DNA from: Alentia gelatinosa
Lineage: Eukaryota; Annelida; Polychaeta; Phyllodocida; Polynoidae
Assembly: GCA_950022655.1 (NCBI GenBank)
Contig: OX465583.1
Span: 18,589,318-18,653,317, forward strand
DNA length: 64,000 nucleotides
Reading direction: 5' to 3'
Below the pieces are notes generated by a model. That model was given only the letters and a program-made list of their open reading frames with translations, did not search any database and was not told the origin of the DNA. Below, in pieces: positions 47,634 to 58,660 of the stretch. Within the stretch, counting starts at the first letter, position 1; every line of letters starts with the position of its first letter. The position numbers were made by a program, and so were the translations under genes.

Positions 47634-48520
47634 AAACCACCATTTTATTCATATATACGCCATCGCGGAAGTGCATGTATCAGCTGAATATTGACTTGTT
47701 TTCATATATATACGCCCATATTTCACGCCAGCATATAAGGCATATACAAGATTATTTTCTTTTAAATACGGACGCATCTTGGCTGTATTTCACACCAAGC
47801 GCATATAAGTGGAAATATCCTCTGCGCGACCTATATACGCCAGGCGTATCTATGTGTTCACTAGAGGAAAAAAAAGTTTGCCCCCGCGTTGGTAGAGGTA
47901 TAGGCGGTATAAGTAGGAAGCCCTCTCCCTACACAGTGTGAATGCGGCCGCCTGGAGCGGGAGCGGGAATGGGAGCATTCATGAGCGTGAGCAGACTGAG
48001 GACTTCAATCTTTCGGCAGTGGCCTGGCGGGATCTGGGCGACCAGGGAACAGGGCTTCACTGTCTATAGTATCAACTTCTTAAAGGGTTATAAAGGCTTA
48101 CATCCACAACCCGACAGAGGAGTGGTGTTTGAAATAAAATCTATTAGAAAAACGGTAAAAAAACAACATAATACAGGGTTTATTATGTGTAATTAATCAA
48201 TTTATACTCAATCACGTTTTATAAAGGTTTTATAAAATAAATTGGTAATATAAGATTGTATTTTTTTTTATATAATACAGACTTGGATGGCTAATGGAAA
48301 ATGAAATATGCTACCAGTAGTGTCCCCAAGTGGCAGAGATCAGAACTATTGGATAGTGGTGTAAATATAACAGAATCAGGCGTATATATATATATGGAAC
48401 AAGCGTATATATGAATCAGGCGCCTACAGATAAGGCATATACACATGGGGAATAGGACCACCTTGTATACGCAAAAGCATACCTATACGCCGGGCGTATA
48501 TATATATGTAAAACGGTGGT
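47634..48520. mobile_element. Inverted-repeat element, TATACGCC family
   Basis: The left end AACCACCATTTTATTCATATATACGCC (47634-47662) is mirrored at the right (GGCGTATATATATATGTAAAACGGTGGTT, about 48497-48525). Next to it, TATACGCC and GCGTATA words recur many times (47700-47840 and 48380-48500). The right half, 48120-48430, matches 14290-14680. It may have deletion derivatives elsewhere. Frames inside (47942-48196) are unassigned. Confidence 0.6.
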
Positions 48521-48550
48521 TCCCGTGCAGTGTACATGGACTCTTATACA

Positions 48551-48700
48551 TCCAGTAGCACAGAAATGTCTTTGAAAAATGTGCACTACAACGGAACTGT
48601 AATGTGGAATAACCTGGCACCTGACATTAGAAATATAGAATCATATATGTCTATTAAAGTATTGACAAAAGGACTAATCAACAGTAATATACCTGCATAA
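48551..48700 (+). pseudogene. C-terminal tail of a LINE ORF2
   Basis: 49 open codons read SSTEMSLKNVHYNGTVMWNN, LAPDIRNIESYMSIK and VLTKGLINSN before a TAA. This fits the C-terminal end of CR1/jockey-type ORF2 proteins (xxxxSFxYNGxxxWNxLPxxIRxxxSxxxFKxxLKxxL). The rest of the protein is missing. It may be a 5'-truncated LINE copy, which is the usual fate of such elements. It adjoins the right end of the inverted-repeat element. Confidence 0.65.
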
Positions 48701-51285
48701 ACAGAAACAGAAATCCCACTGTATAAGAAGCAACGAATAAGTTGACAGAAAAGGCTCAAAAACTATACGAGAAAATATTATGATGTCATTGAAAGCTACT
48801 GTCATGTACCATGTATATAAAAGTCAAAGGGGTACACTATTAGTTCATGTCAGTAGACCCTAGAATATGATGTCTATACTTACAGAAATATTTCTAATAA
48901 AATCCCTAATTCTTTCAGATATAAGTATTATGAAATAATAAAAAAAAAATTGGGGTTGTCCATCAAAATTTCGAGTCATTTACTGTCCCACTACCTAAAC
49001 AGGCACATTACAGTGCACTGACCTCTCCACTCATATCCTTACACCACTGGGTCTGGGAAATTTCAGAACCATTCTAAAACAATCTACACATCCCTACCAT
49101 TAATTTGGTATATAATAACCTGCAGGTTGTTTAATTTTCACAGCTCCCCAATCTCAAATAGTACAGATCACACCTTTTCTAGTCGCACTACAGCGTTATA
49201 CTACCTCGGCGTGTGTGGAATTAGCGTCGCGACACCTTAACAATAGAGTAATGTTCAGAGAAGAAAATTCCTGCCTTCCAGACCAATGCCTTGGGTCCCT
49301 TGGCTTGTAGGTAGGTAATCCGTTGGGGCCGCAGGGCCCACCGGAGTCGGAGCCGGGGCTGCCGGGGCTGCCAGGTGCGGAGGCGGGGCCAGGGCCGCTG
49401 GGGCCGGGGCCGGGATGTTCTTCCTACCAGAATCATAATCCTTGCTGGAAGAGTGAACACCTTTCAATCTACTACTATATTCTTAGTCTTCAGTTATATC
49501 TACGTAAGCATCGGGTTGAAATTAACACTTCACTAGCATTACTGAGATGTAAGAGAACAGTGGCTGATAAGTGAGTGTCCTTTTACAACGAAAGGCGGGT
49601 AATGCGTGGCTGACATAACACAAAGTAGCTGTTGAGTGATATCAGCAAAGAATCCCCGTCCCCAGCTGACTTCCTTTAACATTGGCGCCTGTAGCGATGC
49701 GAAGTCTATGGGCGTCTATGACTGAAGGGCCTGTTCCATTAGGACGATGGCATGCATTTCACTGTCGGCCTTGTTCTGGAGTCATCGGCAACAATCTTTT
49801 GTTGATAATTGTTAAATAATGGTGAAAATATGCATAAAAATAACACCCTGGCAGTTTCTGGTATCTTCCGTTTTGATTCTGATACCCAGCCGATACTACC
49901 CGAAAATGTTAGAAAGCTTTGATTGCACCCGATACCAATCCTGCCTGATTTCAACAGTTCTAGCACTGTATACTGTAATATTGCATGGTTACAATTGAAA
50001 TCCTATTCTTTTTCAAAATAACCATGATACACAATTTTTATTCACTTGGACTAAACAAACCAGGGGTCAAGGTCACACATTGGCATCCGGTACCAGGGGG
50101 CACCACCAGTAAAACCACCTAGCGTAGAATGGGTGTACTAGGATCGGCGAGGTTCTGGTGTGTGGAATCACATTCCTTACAATGCCAAACTGCCCGATAC
50201 CCGAATAATAAATTAGACTCTATCAGAATCAGACTTCAGCTGAGAATTCGGCCAGATTGAAACAGCCCCTTAAATTGACTTTGAATAAGTATCGATATCT
50301 CCGTTAATTATTTACCAATTTCCATCAAATTTCTGGGAAATACTTTTTTTAAATTTTTTTTTTTATTAGGCATCAGTTCAAATATTGACATTTGGTTTTC
50401 AACCGGCCTTTGGCATATCCGGGTGTGAACCTGATCAAATATTCTCAGTCATAGACATTAGGAAAAATTACACATATATATGGTACAGTAATACTAGATA
50501 ATGAGTGGCTGAGCGACAATCAGCCTAGGCAGGTTGTATGAGATGGAGAATAATGATTAATGATTTAACCTCTCCTGATTCTGGTATAGGTTTATGTACT
50601 CTGAAAACTGCCTACAATTTATAGATACACGATATATAAAGATACGATATATGTCCTACTAATTAGGACTCCAACATTTAATGAATTAGTGAAACTTATT
50701 AAATTATACATGCAGAAATGGTGCATTGTAGCATATCTACTGTAATAATCGACACATATTGATGAAAATATGATGTGCCTTTAATCGTTACCTAACCAGA
50801 CTTGGTCACAGGTGCACGTCTTTAAATGCAGCATGCCTGACACGGGACCACCTCTGTAGTGCAGGCCTATGTTGCAATTGTTGAGAAAATTTATTCTTCT
50901 CCTCCATATTTTAAGTTCTCTGTCAATGTTTCAATGGTGATAACTATGAAACTATCAAATAATTTTCACTATAAAGGCATTTTACATACTCTCTTAAACA
51001 TAATGATGATCTATGTGGAATCAGCTGAGATAAATTACATTTTAAAGCCATATCCTACAATTGACACTGGCACCACCCGGTGATTTTTGTTAAATATTGT
51101 CCATTACCCCTTGTCCCTGGAAAAAGAAAGAGAGGCCATAGTTGAGCGGATCAAATTTTATGGATATGATTTTATAACGACCTTATTGAATGGAATATTA
51201 ATAAGGAATTGTTAATATGATTGAATAGTAAGATAATGAATAATTGACTTTTAGAATATTATGTCAATTGTTATAAGTTTATATA
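48701..51285. other. Intergenic DNA with a GC-rich patch
   Basis: 49326-49425 is a sharp GC-rich patch in AT-rich surroundings. On the - strand one frame reads PGPGPSGPGPASAPGSPG, then SPGSDSGGPCGPNGLP, which has collagen-like Gly-X-Y stretches but with broken phase. The remaining 2 kb shows nothing. Confidence 0.4.
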
Positions 51286-51289
51286 TTCA

Positions 51290-51665
51290 GAAAATACAAT
51301 GATATAAGTATATATATTTATACAATATGATGAAATATAAAGTTAGGCCTACGAGAGTGGGAGAGGAAGGAGAGAAGGGTAAGGGTGGGTGGGTTGGTAA
51401 AATTTGAGTACGCGAGTATAGTTAATTACCCGAGGTACTTACCCATTTTCCCTGTATTCTGGGGCCACAGAAAATAGTCCGAAGTGAGTAGGAACTGCGT
51501 GGAGGGCTGAGTGAGAATGAGGGCAATGAGAGGGTAGAGTGGCTGCATGTGGGTGCATGGTGCGCATGAGATACGAAGAGGGGGGAAGTGGCACACATAT
51601 GGGCGCTGTTGAGGCGGGAGACCGGGGGGGGGGGGGGGCTATGACCACCCCTGAGCAAAGGTCAT
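51290..51665 (+). repeat. G-tract repeat family, copy 2
   Basis: Same order as 5200-5600: AT-rich stretch, GGGTGGGTGGGT, purine-rich part with GAGAATGAGGG, then 15 G (51624-51638), then ATGACCACCCCTGA. Confidence 0.6.
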
Positions 51666-52129
51666 AAATCTCGAATTATCAATCAAAAACTGCTTCTTTC
51701 TTATTCATTCTAATTCTAGAAGAGTGACTTTGATATTTCGTTCAGGTTATCAAATTATAATATTAAAATAGGTCATTTTATATTTGTTTGATTTGCATAT
51801 AAAATGTACAGGAAAATATGGTTTTCTTTGATTATTTCAAAAATAAAGACGATGTCCTAGGGTTTTCAAAACTTAGATGTGTAGTACTATACGTCTACTG
51901 TGTTCTGTGAAAGCTTGAGGAAATGGCATGGGTTTTAGTACAAGAAAAGCAACCTTTCTATTATATCACTATATTGATATCTAAATCAAAAACTAGCAAG
52001 GTGACCCCCGATTTTTAAGTTAGATATATGTACTATAACACTTAGAGATCATCATATTTGGATATCAGGAAAAATTCATGCATGGGTTTTAATTTTCAAG
52101 CCAAATTGTCCGATATGCCCTTAACAAAA

Positions 52130-52215
52130 GATGGAAAATGATGCCTTGAGGCATCATTTGCACTAGCAACGGGAGTGCCCTGAGGCATCATTTGCAGTAG
52201 CCACGTGAGCGCTTT
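52130..52215 (+). repeat. GATGCC-hairpin repeat, fragment
   Basis: ATGATGCCTTGAGGCATCATTTGC occurs here, followed 36 bp later by CCTGAGGCATCATTTGC. It is the opening block of the family at 6840 and 56040 without the rest. Confidence 0.65.
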
Positions 52216-54180
52216 GAAGCATTATTGGTAAGGAAAGGCTTGATGGCCAGCGCTGTTCCATCTATGACGGATATACATTTGCTACTCGTTTACATAGTCC
52301 TGACAAACCTCTGTCAAAAAAGTAATAGCCAAGGTGTTTAAGATTGTAACTGAAAAACTCGCACTGGTGAGAGATTGGAACAAACAAATCTTGTTTTAAA
52401 TCTCTCTTGTGTGGTCTTAGAGCAAAGTGGAGATCCCTAGTATAACAATTTCATGACAATAAATAACATTTCTAATATTTTTCTTTTACCGTTGCAGCGT
52501 TTATTTTTCTTAATGATTACAATTGATAATACAGAGTACAAGATCGTATATAAATATTATTAATGTGGGTAAATAAAACAGCAATTCCTTGTTTTTCATT
52601 AAAAATACAAAGAAGAGCAACAAGGATACGCTGCATTTCTTTTTAGCAGTTCTCTTCTAACAACATTCAACCTGTCAAATTCTAATGATAATAGGAATTT
52701 GCCGTAACATCCAATACATACTGAAGAGGTTAGCAGTGATTACAAAAAGAGACCATTTAGGTACAAAGCAGACATACACAAGTCAGACAGAAAAAAAGGG
52801 AAGAAAGAGCTAAGAGAGGCACACAGTCGATATTCCATGTCGTGGTGAGTAAACAGTCTGTCTTTGTGACTTGTGCATTGGTGGTAATATGGTCACTTTC
52901 AAATATCTGTATAGGGACTATTTCAACAAAACAATCTCCACTAAATATATACAGAGATGTTTACAGCCTCCTGGCATTAGCTTGGCTTCTGCAATATGAT
53001 GCCTCTATGTATCACAGAGGCATCATTGATATCTATATACAAAATTCGATACACATAGAACTATTTGTTTGAATTCTAAAAAACCGTGACAAAGTAAAAG
53101 GAACATATATGGGACAAAATATTATCAGTTATAATGGCAAAGTACTCAAATGACAGGACAAATCATGTGTAAAACCTTATCCGAAATAAGCTGCCTGCGG
53201 TAGGAGGGGAATGCGGGAGGGTGTAAGGAGGGAAAAAAACGGAACATATAAATAATATTAACTTCAGCTATTTATCCATATAATTTACTGAATTTATATT
53301 TATTTATTCTAACATCAGAATGATAACAATTTTTATCACAAAGATATGGAACTCCCTTTGTAACTATTATATTCTAATGTTACCATGCTTCTGGCAATGT
53401 ATTGGGGCGAGATCTACACAAAAGATACTCTACTCAACAAGTCCCCACACTGTTTTGACCAGATAAATCTAACATTCCTGAATCAGTTCCATGTTGATGA
53501 TAATGACCTTATTGCCCTTCCACATGACAGAGTGATCAACATGAAGTGCAGCATTTTGATGTACCTCCATTTAGTCCGCGATTGCTAGACCATCATTAAA
53601 AAACGTGTGAAAGGAACTCAGACCCTGTCTTCTTCGTTTACCTTACTACCAAAGACTTGTACTAACTGAGAGATCAGTTAGTAACAGGATACGAACCGGT
53701 CACACCCAGCACGCAGCCATCGGCGAAGTAGCTCCCGTTTTGTCTCCCTTTCTGCCTAACGAGCTGTTGAACACTAGTCGACCTCTTCAGGGGAGATACA
53801 GCCATCCTAAGTAGCCATTCATTGTTCTATAGAACACTACTGAGTTCTCATGTGACATCAATCACCGATAAACACGCTTCCTGGAGGCCTCCAGTAAGCA
53901 CCTGTATCATATGTCGCATGAAGAGATCTGAGAGACATCACGATTTACAGGCAGTGTGATGCATCTTTTATATTGACAAAATATTTGATTTACACCCAGG
54001 AAAGGTTGGCATTCACTTGCATTTTTGAGATTTTAATGATTCTGAGGTCAGAATGAATTCAGGCAGTCTGTCATTTGGGATGTCTGAATGTATTTGGGAA
54101 GCGTTGACAAATTCAGAAATATCCCAATAAATGCATGAATGATAACAGAATGAATTTGATTAAATATGGATCATATTTTT
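52216..54180. other. Intergenic DNA
   Basis: A perfect 10-bp stem TGATGCCTCT / AGAGGCATCA lies at 52997-53025 with a 9-base loop, similar to the GATGCC family. Open frames of about 70 codons (52842 and 53385) are unassigned. Confidence 0.4.
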
Positions 54181-54356
54181 CATGTCCTCTTTACATGCGT
54201 TGATGTCTGCCTATTGGTGCTGAGTAGCCTCCTCTGTTTTTCACGTACTGTCTACATGTGTCGGCCGTGATCTCTGTCTGGTTGTCTTGAGTAGTCTCTC
54301 AGAGTGTTTTGTACGTCCTCTCTAAATGTGTTGGTAGTTATCTCTGCCTGTTTTTG
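54180..54356 (+). repeat. 68-bp satellite, block 1
   Basis: About 2.5 units built on TTTTTCACGTACTGTCTACATGTGTTGGCCGTGATCTCTGCCTGTTTGTGTTGAGTAG. The same unit forms block 2 at 56430-56655. Confidence 0.8.
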
Positions 54357-54368
54357 TGGAGACATATA

Positions 54369-54525
<157 letters not shown>

Positions 54526-54909
54526 TTTAAATGAGAGACGAGGTAACCGGTGAAGTGGGGCACAGACCCACCCAAGGACCCCCGGGAGAGCTGCAGGCTC
54601 GGACATCCACCTCCCAAGCACCAGTCACTAGCCTGCATGTGCTCGCACTTAAGCTCCACCTCCAGGCTCTCAGCATTCAGAAGAGTCAGAGTCTTACGCC
54701 TCAGCACTTCCACAACCAACTTAGACTGACATACTGACATACCGTATAATGATTTATCTCATCACTTGTTTTTTTTATTTTTATCATTGTCTCCTGCTAG
54801 TCCTTATCATCTAGTGGTTTACCATAGTGCTATCAATCTTACCACTGATTGGCTATCCTTATCTTAAATTACATTTCTGTCAACCTTGTATGAACTCATA
54901 CTACTAGTA

Positions 54910-55440
54910 AAGGGCTACCGCAGGCCCAAAAACCTGGAGGACCTCCTGGTCCAAGCCAGGCTGAGCACAATCATTGGGAATGGGAAGAAACCCAACCGAT
55001 CCCTAATGGTGCCCAGAGAAATGAGTGTAAGAAGATGAATTGTGTGTAATGCAAACTCATCAAAAGATATGGGGAGATCACCTCTAATACCACAAAGAAA
55101 AACATCCAACCAAATGGCATGTGCCATGCAATAGTTCAAATGTCATCTATTGCATCAAATGCAAGAGGTGCCACATGCAATATGTGGGTCAAACCAAAGG
55201 CAAAGTCAAAGAAAGAGTGTATGAACACCTGAGGAACATCAAAAAGGGCAGTAACCAAAATGATGTCTCAATGAATTTTAACGCATGCAACCATCAGGGA
55301 CCTGAAGAGGTAGAGTTACCCATCTTGGACTTCATCTTCAGACACACGAAGAGCAAACGGGCCGGTACACTGAGGAACCGAATTGAGTTCAATTGAATCC
55401 ACCAGCTAAAAAAAACCAATCCCAATGGGGATTGAACACA
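54910..55440 (+). pseudogene. Penelope-like element C-terminus with GIY-YIG endonuclease
   Basis: The C-terminal part of a PLE polyprotein; the endonuclease nicks target DNA. GYRRPKNLEDLLVQARLS (about 54912) is the typical linker after the RT. It is followed in another frame by CKKMNC and a CX2C-like part with one stop. 55121-55396 then gives CNSSNVIYCIKCKRCHMQYV, with the paired Tyr of GIY and YVG, QTKGKVKERVYEHLRNI with the catalytic Arg region and His, and RNRIEFN. The last conserved block, IHQLKKTNPNGD, follows a TGA where the family has Trp (TGG to TGA). The copy has at least one frameshift and two stops. It is 5'-truncated, and its relation to the fragment at 41.8 kb is unknown. Confidence 0.85.
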
Positions 55441-56035
55441 ATGGACAACCGGTACGGTTAAAGGTGCCCAATATGCCAATATCAAAACCCCATTGTAGAA
55501 GCCTAAGAGCGAGACAGATGGTGACCAACTTGGCACTGCAAAGGAGAAACCAATTTCTCTCTTTTTTTCCACAAAAAAACAACCAAAAAGACATCTGTAA
55601 GCACGTCCCTATGACACATGATAAGAATTCAGTAGGTCACATACCTCACATGGTGGCAGACGAATGATCTAAAGCAAAAAAAAAACATCCCAAATAATGA
55701 CTGTCCCCCAAAGTGGACAAAATGGCCAGTCCCTTGCTTATACAAGAACTGCCCCCCCCCCCTTCCCCATATCTTATGACCTGTCCGGTGTCCCTTTGAA
55801 AACAGAGCGGCCTCACAGAGCGCAGTTGACAGCGCAACATCATCAGGTTGCCAGGACTGAATGGGGGAAAAGTGTCATTAGTTACCAATGAGCGATGAGT
55901 AAACAAGTCCCCTCAGCCAATAGGAGGAGACAGCAGGATTTGCCGACCTGAACAGGATTCAAATGCTCCGGCTCTCAGTTGTCGTTGTGCTACCGTAGGG
56001 TTTCATTCTCCGTCTCGACATTTTCATACTACTAG
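55441..56035. other. Probable PLE 3' trailer and intergenic DNA
   Basis: No coding sense. The A-rich stretches at 55558-55590 and 55672-55684 and an 11-C tract at 55752 are of low complexity. Confidence 0.35.
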
Positions 56036-56039
56036 TTAA

Positions 56040-56385
56040 GCCATTCACACCAGGTGATGCCATATGGCATCATCTGTGCTGGGGCGGTTGATGCCATATG
56101 GCAACAACCGTGCTGGAGTGGGTGATGCCAAAAGGCATCATTTTCATAAATTTGCAAAATTTCGTTTTTGTGGAATAAAATAGGAAATATTGGATTTATA
56201 ATATGAAATATTCACAGAATATAGATGCAACAACCAGCGAATGGTTTTGGGTGAAATGGACAATAAGATTAATGATTGCATATTCTATCACAATAGGCCT
56301 GTGACTCCCTTGGCGGTACAAATTAGCAATAGTACTCGCCCTTTACCACATACTTTTGCCACAGGTACCCGCCCTTAAAGGTTTG
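56040..56385 (+). repeat. GATGCC-hairpin repeat family, copy 3
   Basis: Three hairpin-type words (GATGCCATATGGCATC, GATGCCATATGGCAAC, GATGCCAAAAGGCATC) are followed by TTTCGTTTTTGTGGAATAAAATAGG and then by GCAATAGTACTCGCCC. The stem bases between GATGCC and GGCATC differ from copy 1 (ATAT against TTGA), while the six-base arms are kept. Confidence 0.7.
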
Positions 56386-56429
56386 ATAATAAACCCTGTT
56401 TATCACCAATTACTGTCTACTTATTTAAT

Positions 56430-56655
56430 AAGTAGTCTCTCCTGCTTTTCATGTACTGTCTGCAGGTGTTGGCCTTGATATATGACTGTTTGTGTTGAGC
56501 CATCTCCCCTGTTTTTCACATACTGCCTACATTTGTCGACTGTGATCTCTGCCTGTATGTATTGAGCCATGTCCTCATGTCTTTCACGTCCTCTCTACAT
56601 GTGTTGGCCGTGGTCTTTGTCTGTTTGTGTTGAGCAGTCCCTCCTGTCTTCCATG
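56430..56655 (+). repeat. 68-bp satellite, block 2
   Basis: Three to four units with TTTTCACATACTGCCTACATTTGTCGACTGTGATCTCTGCCTG-type sequence. Unit starts lie about 68 bp apart (56462, 56529, 56597). Confidence 0.8.
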
Positions 56656-57775
56656 TGTTAGCCGGCCCTCCCGGTAATTGCTACAGGTGGCAGATAACGG
56701 CAGACGCTACTTCCATCCATCACTTCCCCTGAAAAGGTCAGAGGGCCTCGCTCAGTCACCTGATCATCTGGCCCGTTGAAAATAGCGGCGATTAAGGTCT
56801 ACCCGTTACAACGGCCCATCTCTTTGCTGCTACGGGGTCCGTCGTTAAACAATAATAATAATCATATAGTGTCAATTCTAAGAGCAAACAAGAGATGCAA
56901 TCGTCAGTTGATAGTAATGGTCAAATACCGTCAAACCCATCTGTATAACTCTAATTCATCTGAATTCAAAAGCCATCTTTGCTCTTCTTTATTAGTCATC
57001 ATATTTCGAAAACATCGTTTTTCATTTGTTTTGCTTGTTTGTTCCTTTTGTTACCAAGGGAACATTTCATATTTATATTAAAACATTCGATGTAAAATGT
57101 TGTCTTTCTTCATTTATTATGCGTCACATCCTGTTGACCGTAATTTTACCCATTTACACAAATTCCATGAGTGGAAATCGATCTTAATTGCTCATATTCC
57201 ATACGAATTACAAAGATTTGGGAGTTGATTGATTTGTCCGACAACTATCAGCCATGGATCCATACATGCCTGCGTAGAAATTATGTTATTTATTCTGATG
57301 CAGGCTATGTTGGTGAGACAAGGTTCAACAGAAGCCTCGTCAGCGCCACGTGTTGTCACAGTAACCAGCGTGCCACATACCGCAAATATACCTGAATGTA
57401 TAATCTCATTTGTTATGTTCATCATGTAGACTGACACACTAGTGTCTAGATTTTAGTGGAAACAAAGAAGATCAATTGATAACCTAGATATTGTGTAAAA
57501 GTGGTTAAGTGGTAGACCGGGACGTTTGGATGCGATCCAACCAAATAAAAAAGATCTGACGTAAACTATCTAGGTGAATTCTCTGTTTTAAGGTAGGAAA
57601 GGACCATCCCCAGTGTGAACAAATTTACGGGACGAGTAACTTTAACTGAGGTAGTGCAATGATTCCTGCCACATCAGCAATCCCCAGTGCCCTGGAAAGA
57701 TCACTGAGTGAAAACAGGTGCAATAAGAAGAGGAACAATGGACCAGATGCGACTGCGCTGATTTCCCGACAGTCT
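56656..57775. other. Intergenic DNA
   Basis: Unassigned short frames only. A tRNA A-box-like word GTGGTTAAGTGGTAGA at 57501 may be a SINE remnant, too weak to call. Confidence 0.35.
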
Positions 57776-57779
57776 CTCA

Positions 57780-58660
57780 GATCACGTGACCCACATGACT
57801 GTCGCTGGTGCCGGCCTGATACCACGTGAGAGATGGGGGCACGAGACTGGGCCTCCCGCCAGGGGCCCGGCAGTCATGTATCACCTCAGAGCGCCTGCGC
57901 AGTATTAGCCACAACGAGGTTCCACTAACATGCCGGCTCGTCTGGAATGGATATTGATGTGCGTAGTTCTCATGAGTCTATGGATAGTGAAAACAAGCAC
58001 CTTACATCAGAAATAAAAGATCAAGTAAATGTTATATACATAATACCATACAGATACTGTCATCAGCTAATGTCATACAGATACTGTCATACAGCTAATG
58101 TCATACAGCTAATGCCATACATGTAATGCCATACAAGTAATGGTGTAAGGTAATGTCATACAGGTAATGTCATACAGGAACTGTCATACATGTTATGTCG
58201 TACAAGTTATGGTGTACAGGTACTGTCATACAGGTAGTGACATACATGTAATTTCATATATGTGTTGTGTTGTAGAGGCAATGTCATGAGGTAATTCCAC
58301 ACAGGCAGTATCATAAGATAATGTTATATAGGCCTTGCCATAGAGATAATATCATACAGGTAATCTTACACACGTATTGCCATACAGGTTGGTTAGACAG
58401 GTTTTCTGTGAAATGGTATTTGTCAGTCACAGGCTCAGAAAAACTTGTTGCTAAAACCAGGTCCCAGGAGCACAGGTCGGACACTGCCATATCAGTGTCA
58501 CAAGAGACATGTCAATGGAGCCTCCTGAAACGGTGCGGTCACGTGATCTCGTAGAGCTGTCTGACCCCGCCTCTAACAGGGTCATATAACACACACGTGA
58601 CGTCACGTCACAGGTGGGCGGGCAGTCACGTGGTTCTCACGTGACCTGGTGGGCAATGAG
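57780..58660. promoter_or_regulatory. Cluster of CACGTG E-boxes and a CRE
   Basis: CACGTG occurs at 57783, 57823, 58540, 58594, 58627 and 58638. Several stand in the extended form TCACGTGA, favoured by USF/TFE-type factors. At 58598-58605 TGACGTCA overlaps one of them. The density of six in 0.9 kb is far above chance for an AT-rich region. No transcript could be identified. Confidence 0.3.
58030..58385 (+). repeat. Degenerate minisatellite, ATGTCATACAGGTA unit
   Basis: About 20 variants of (A)TGTCATACAGGTA, with a basic spacing of about 15-17 bp. Confidence 0.85.

Noticed and set aside
53385..53588. 67-codon + strand frame
   Set aside because: No resemblance to known proteins; length expected by chance.
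57495..57560. tRNA A-box-like GTGGTTAAGTGGTAGA, possible SINE
   Set aside because: The expected B box is altered (GGATGCGATCC) and no tRNA-like arms fit; too weak to list.
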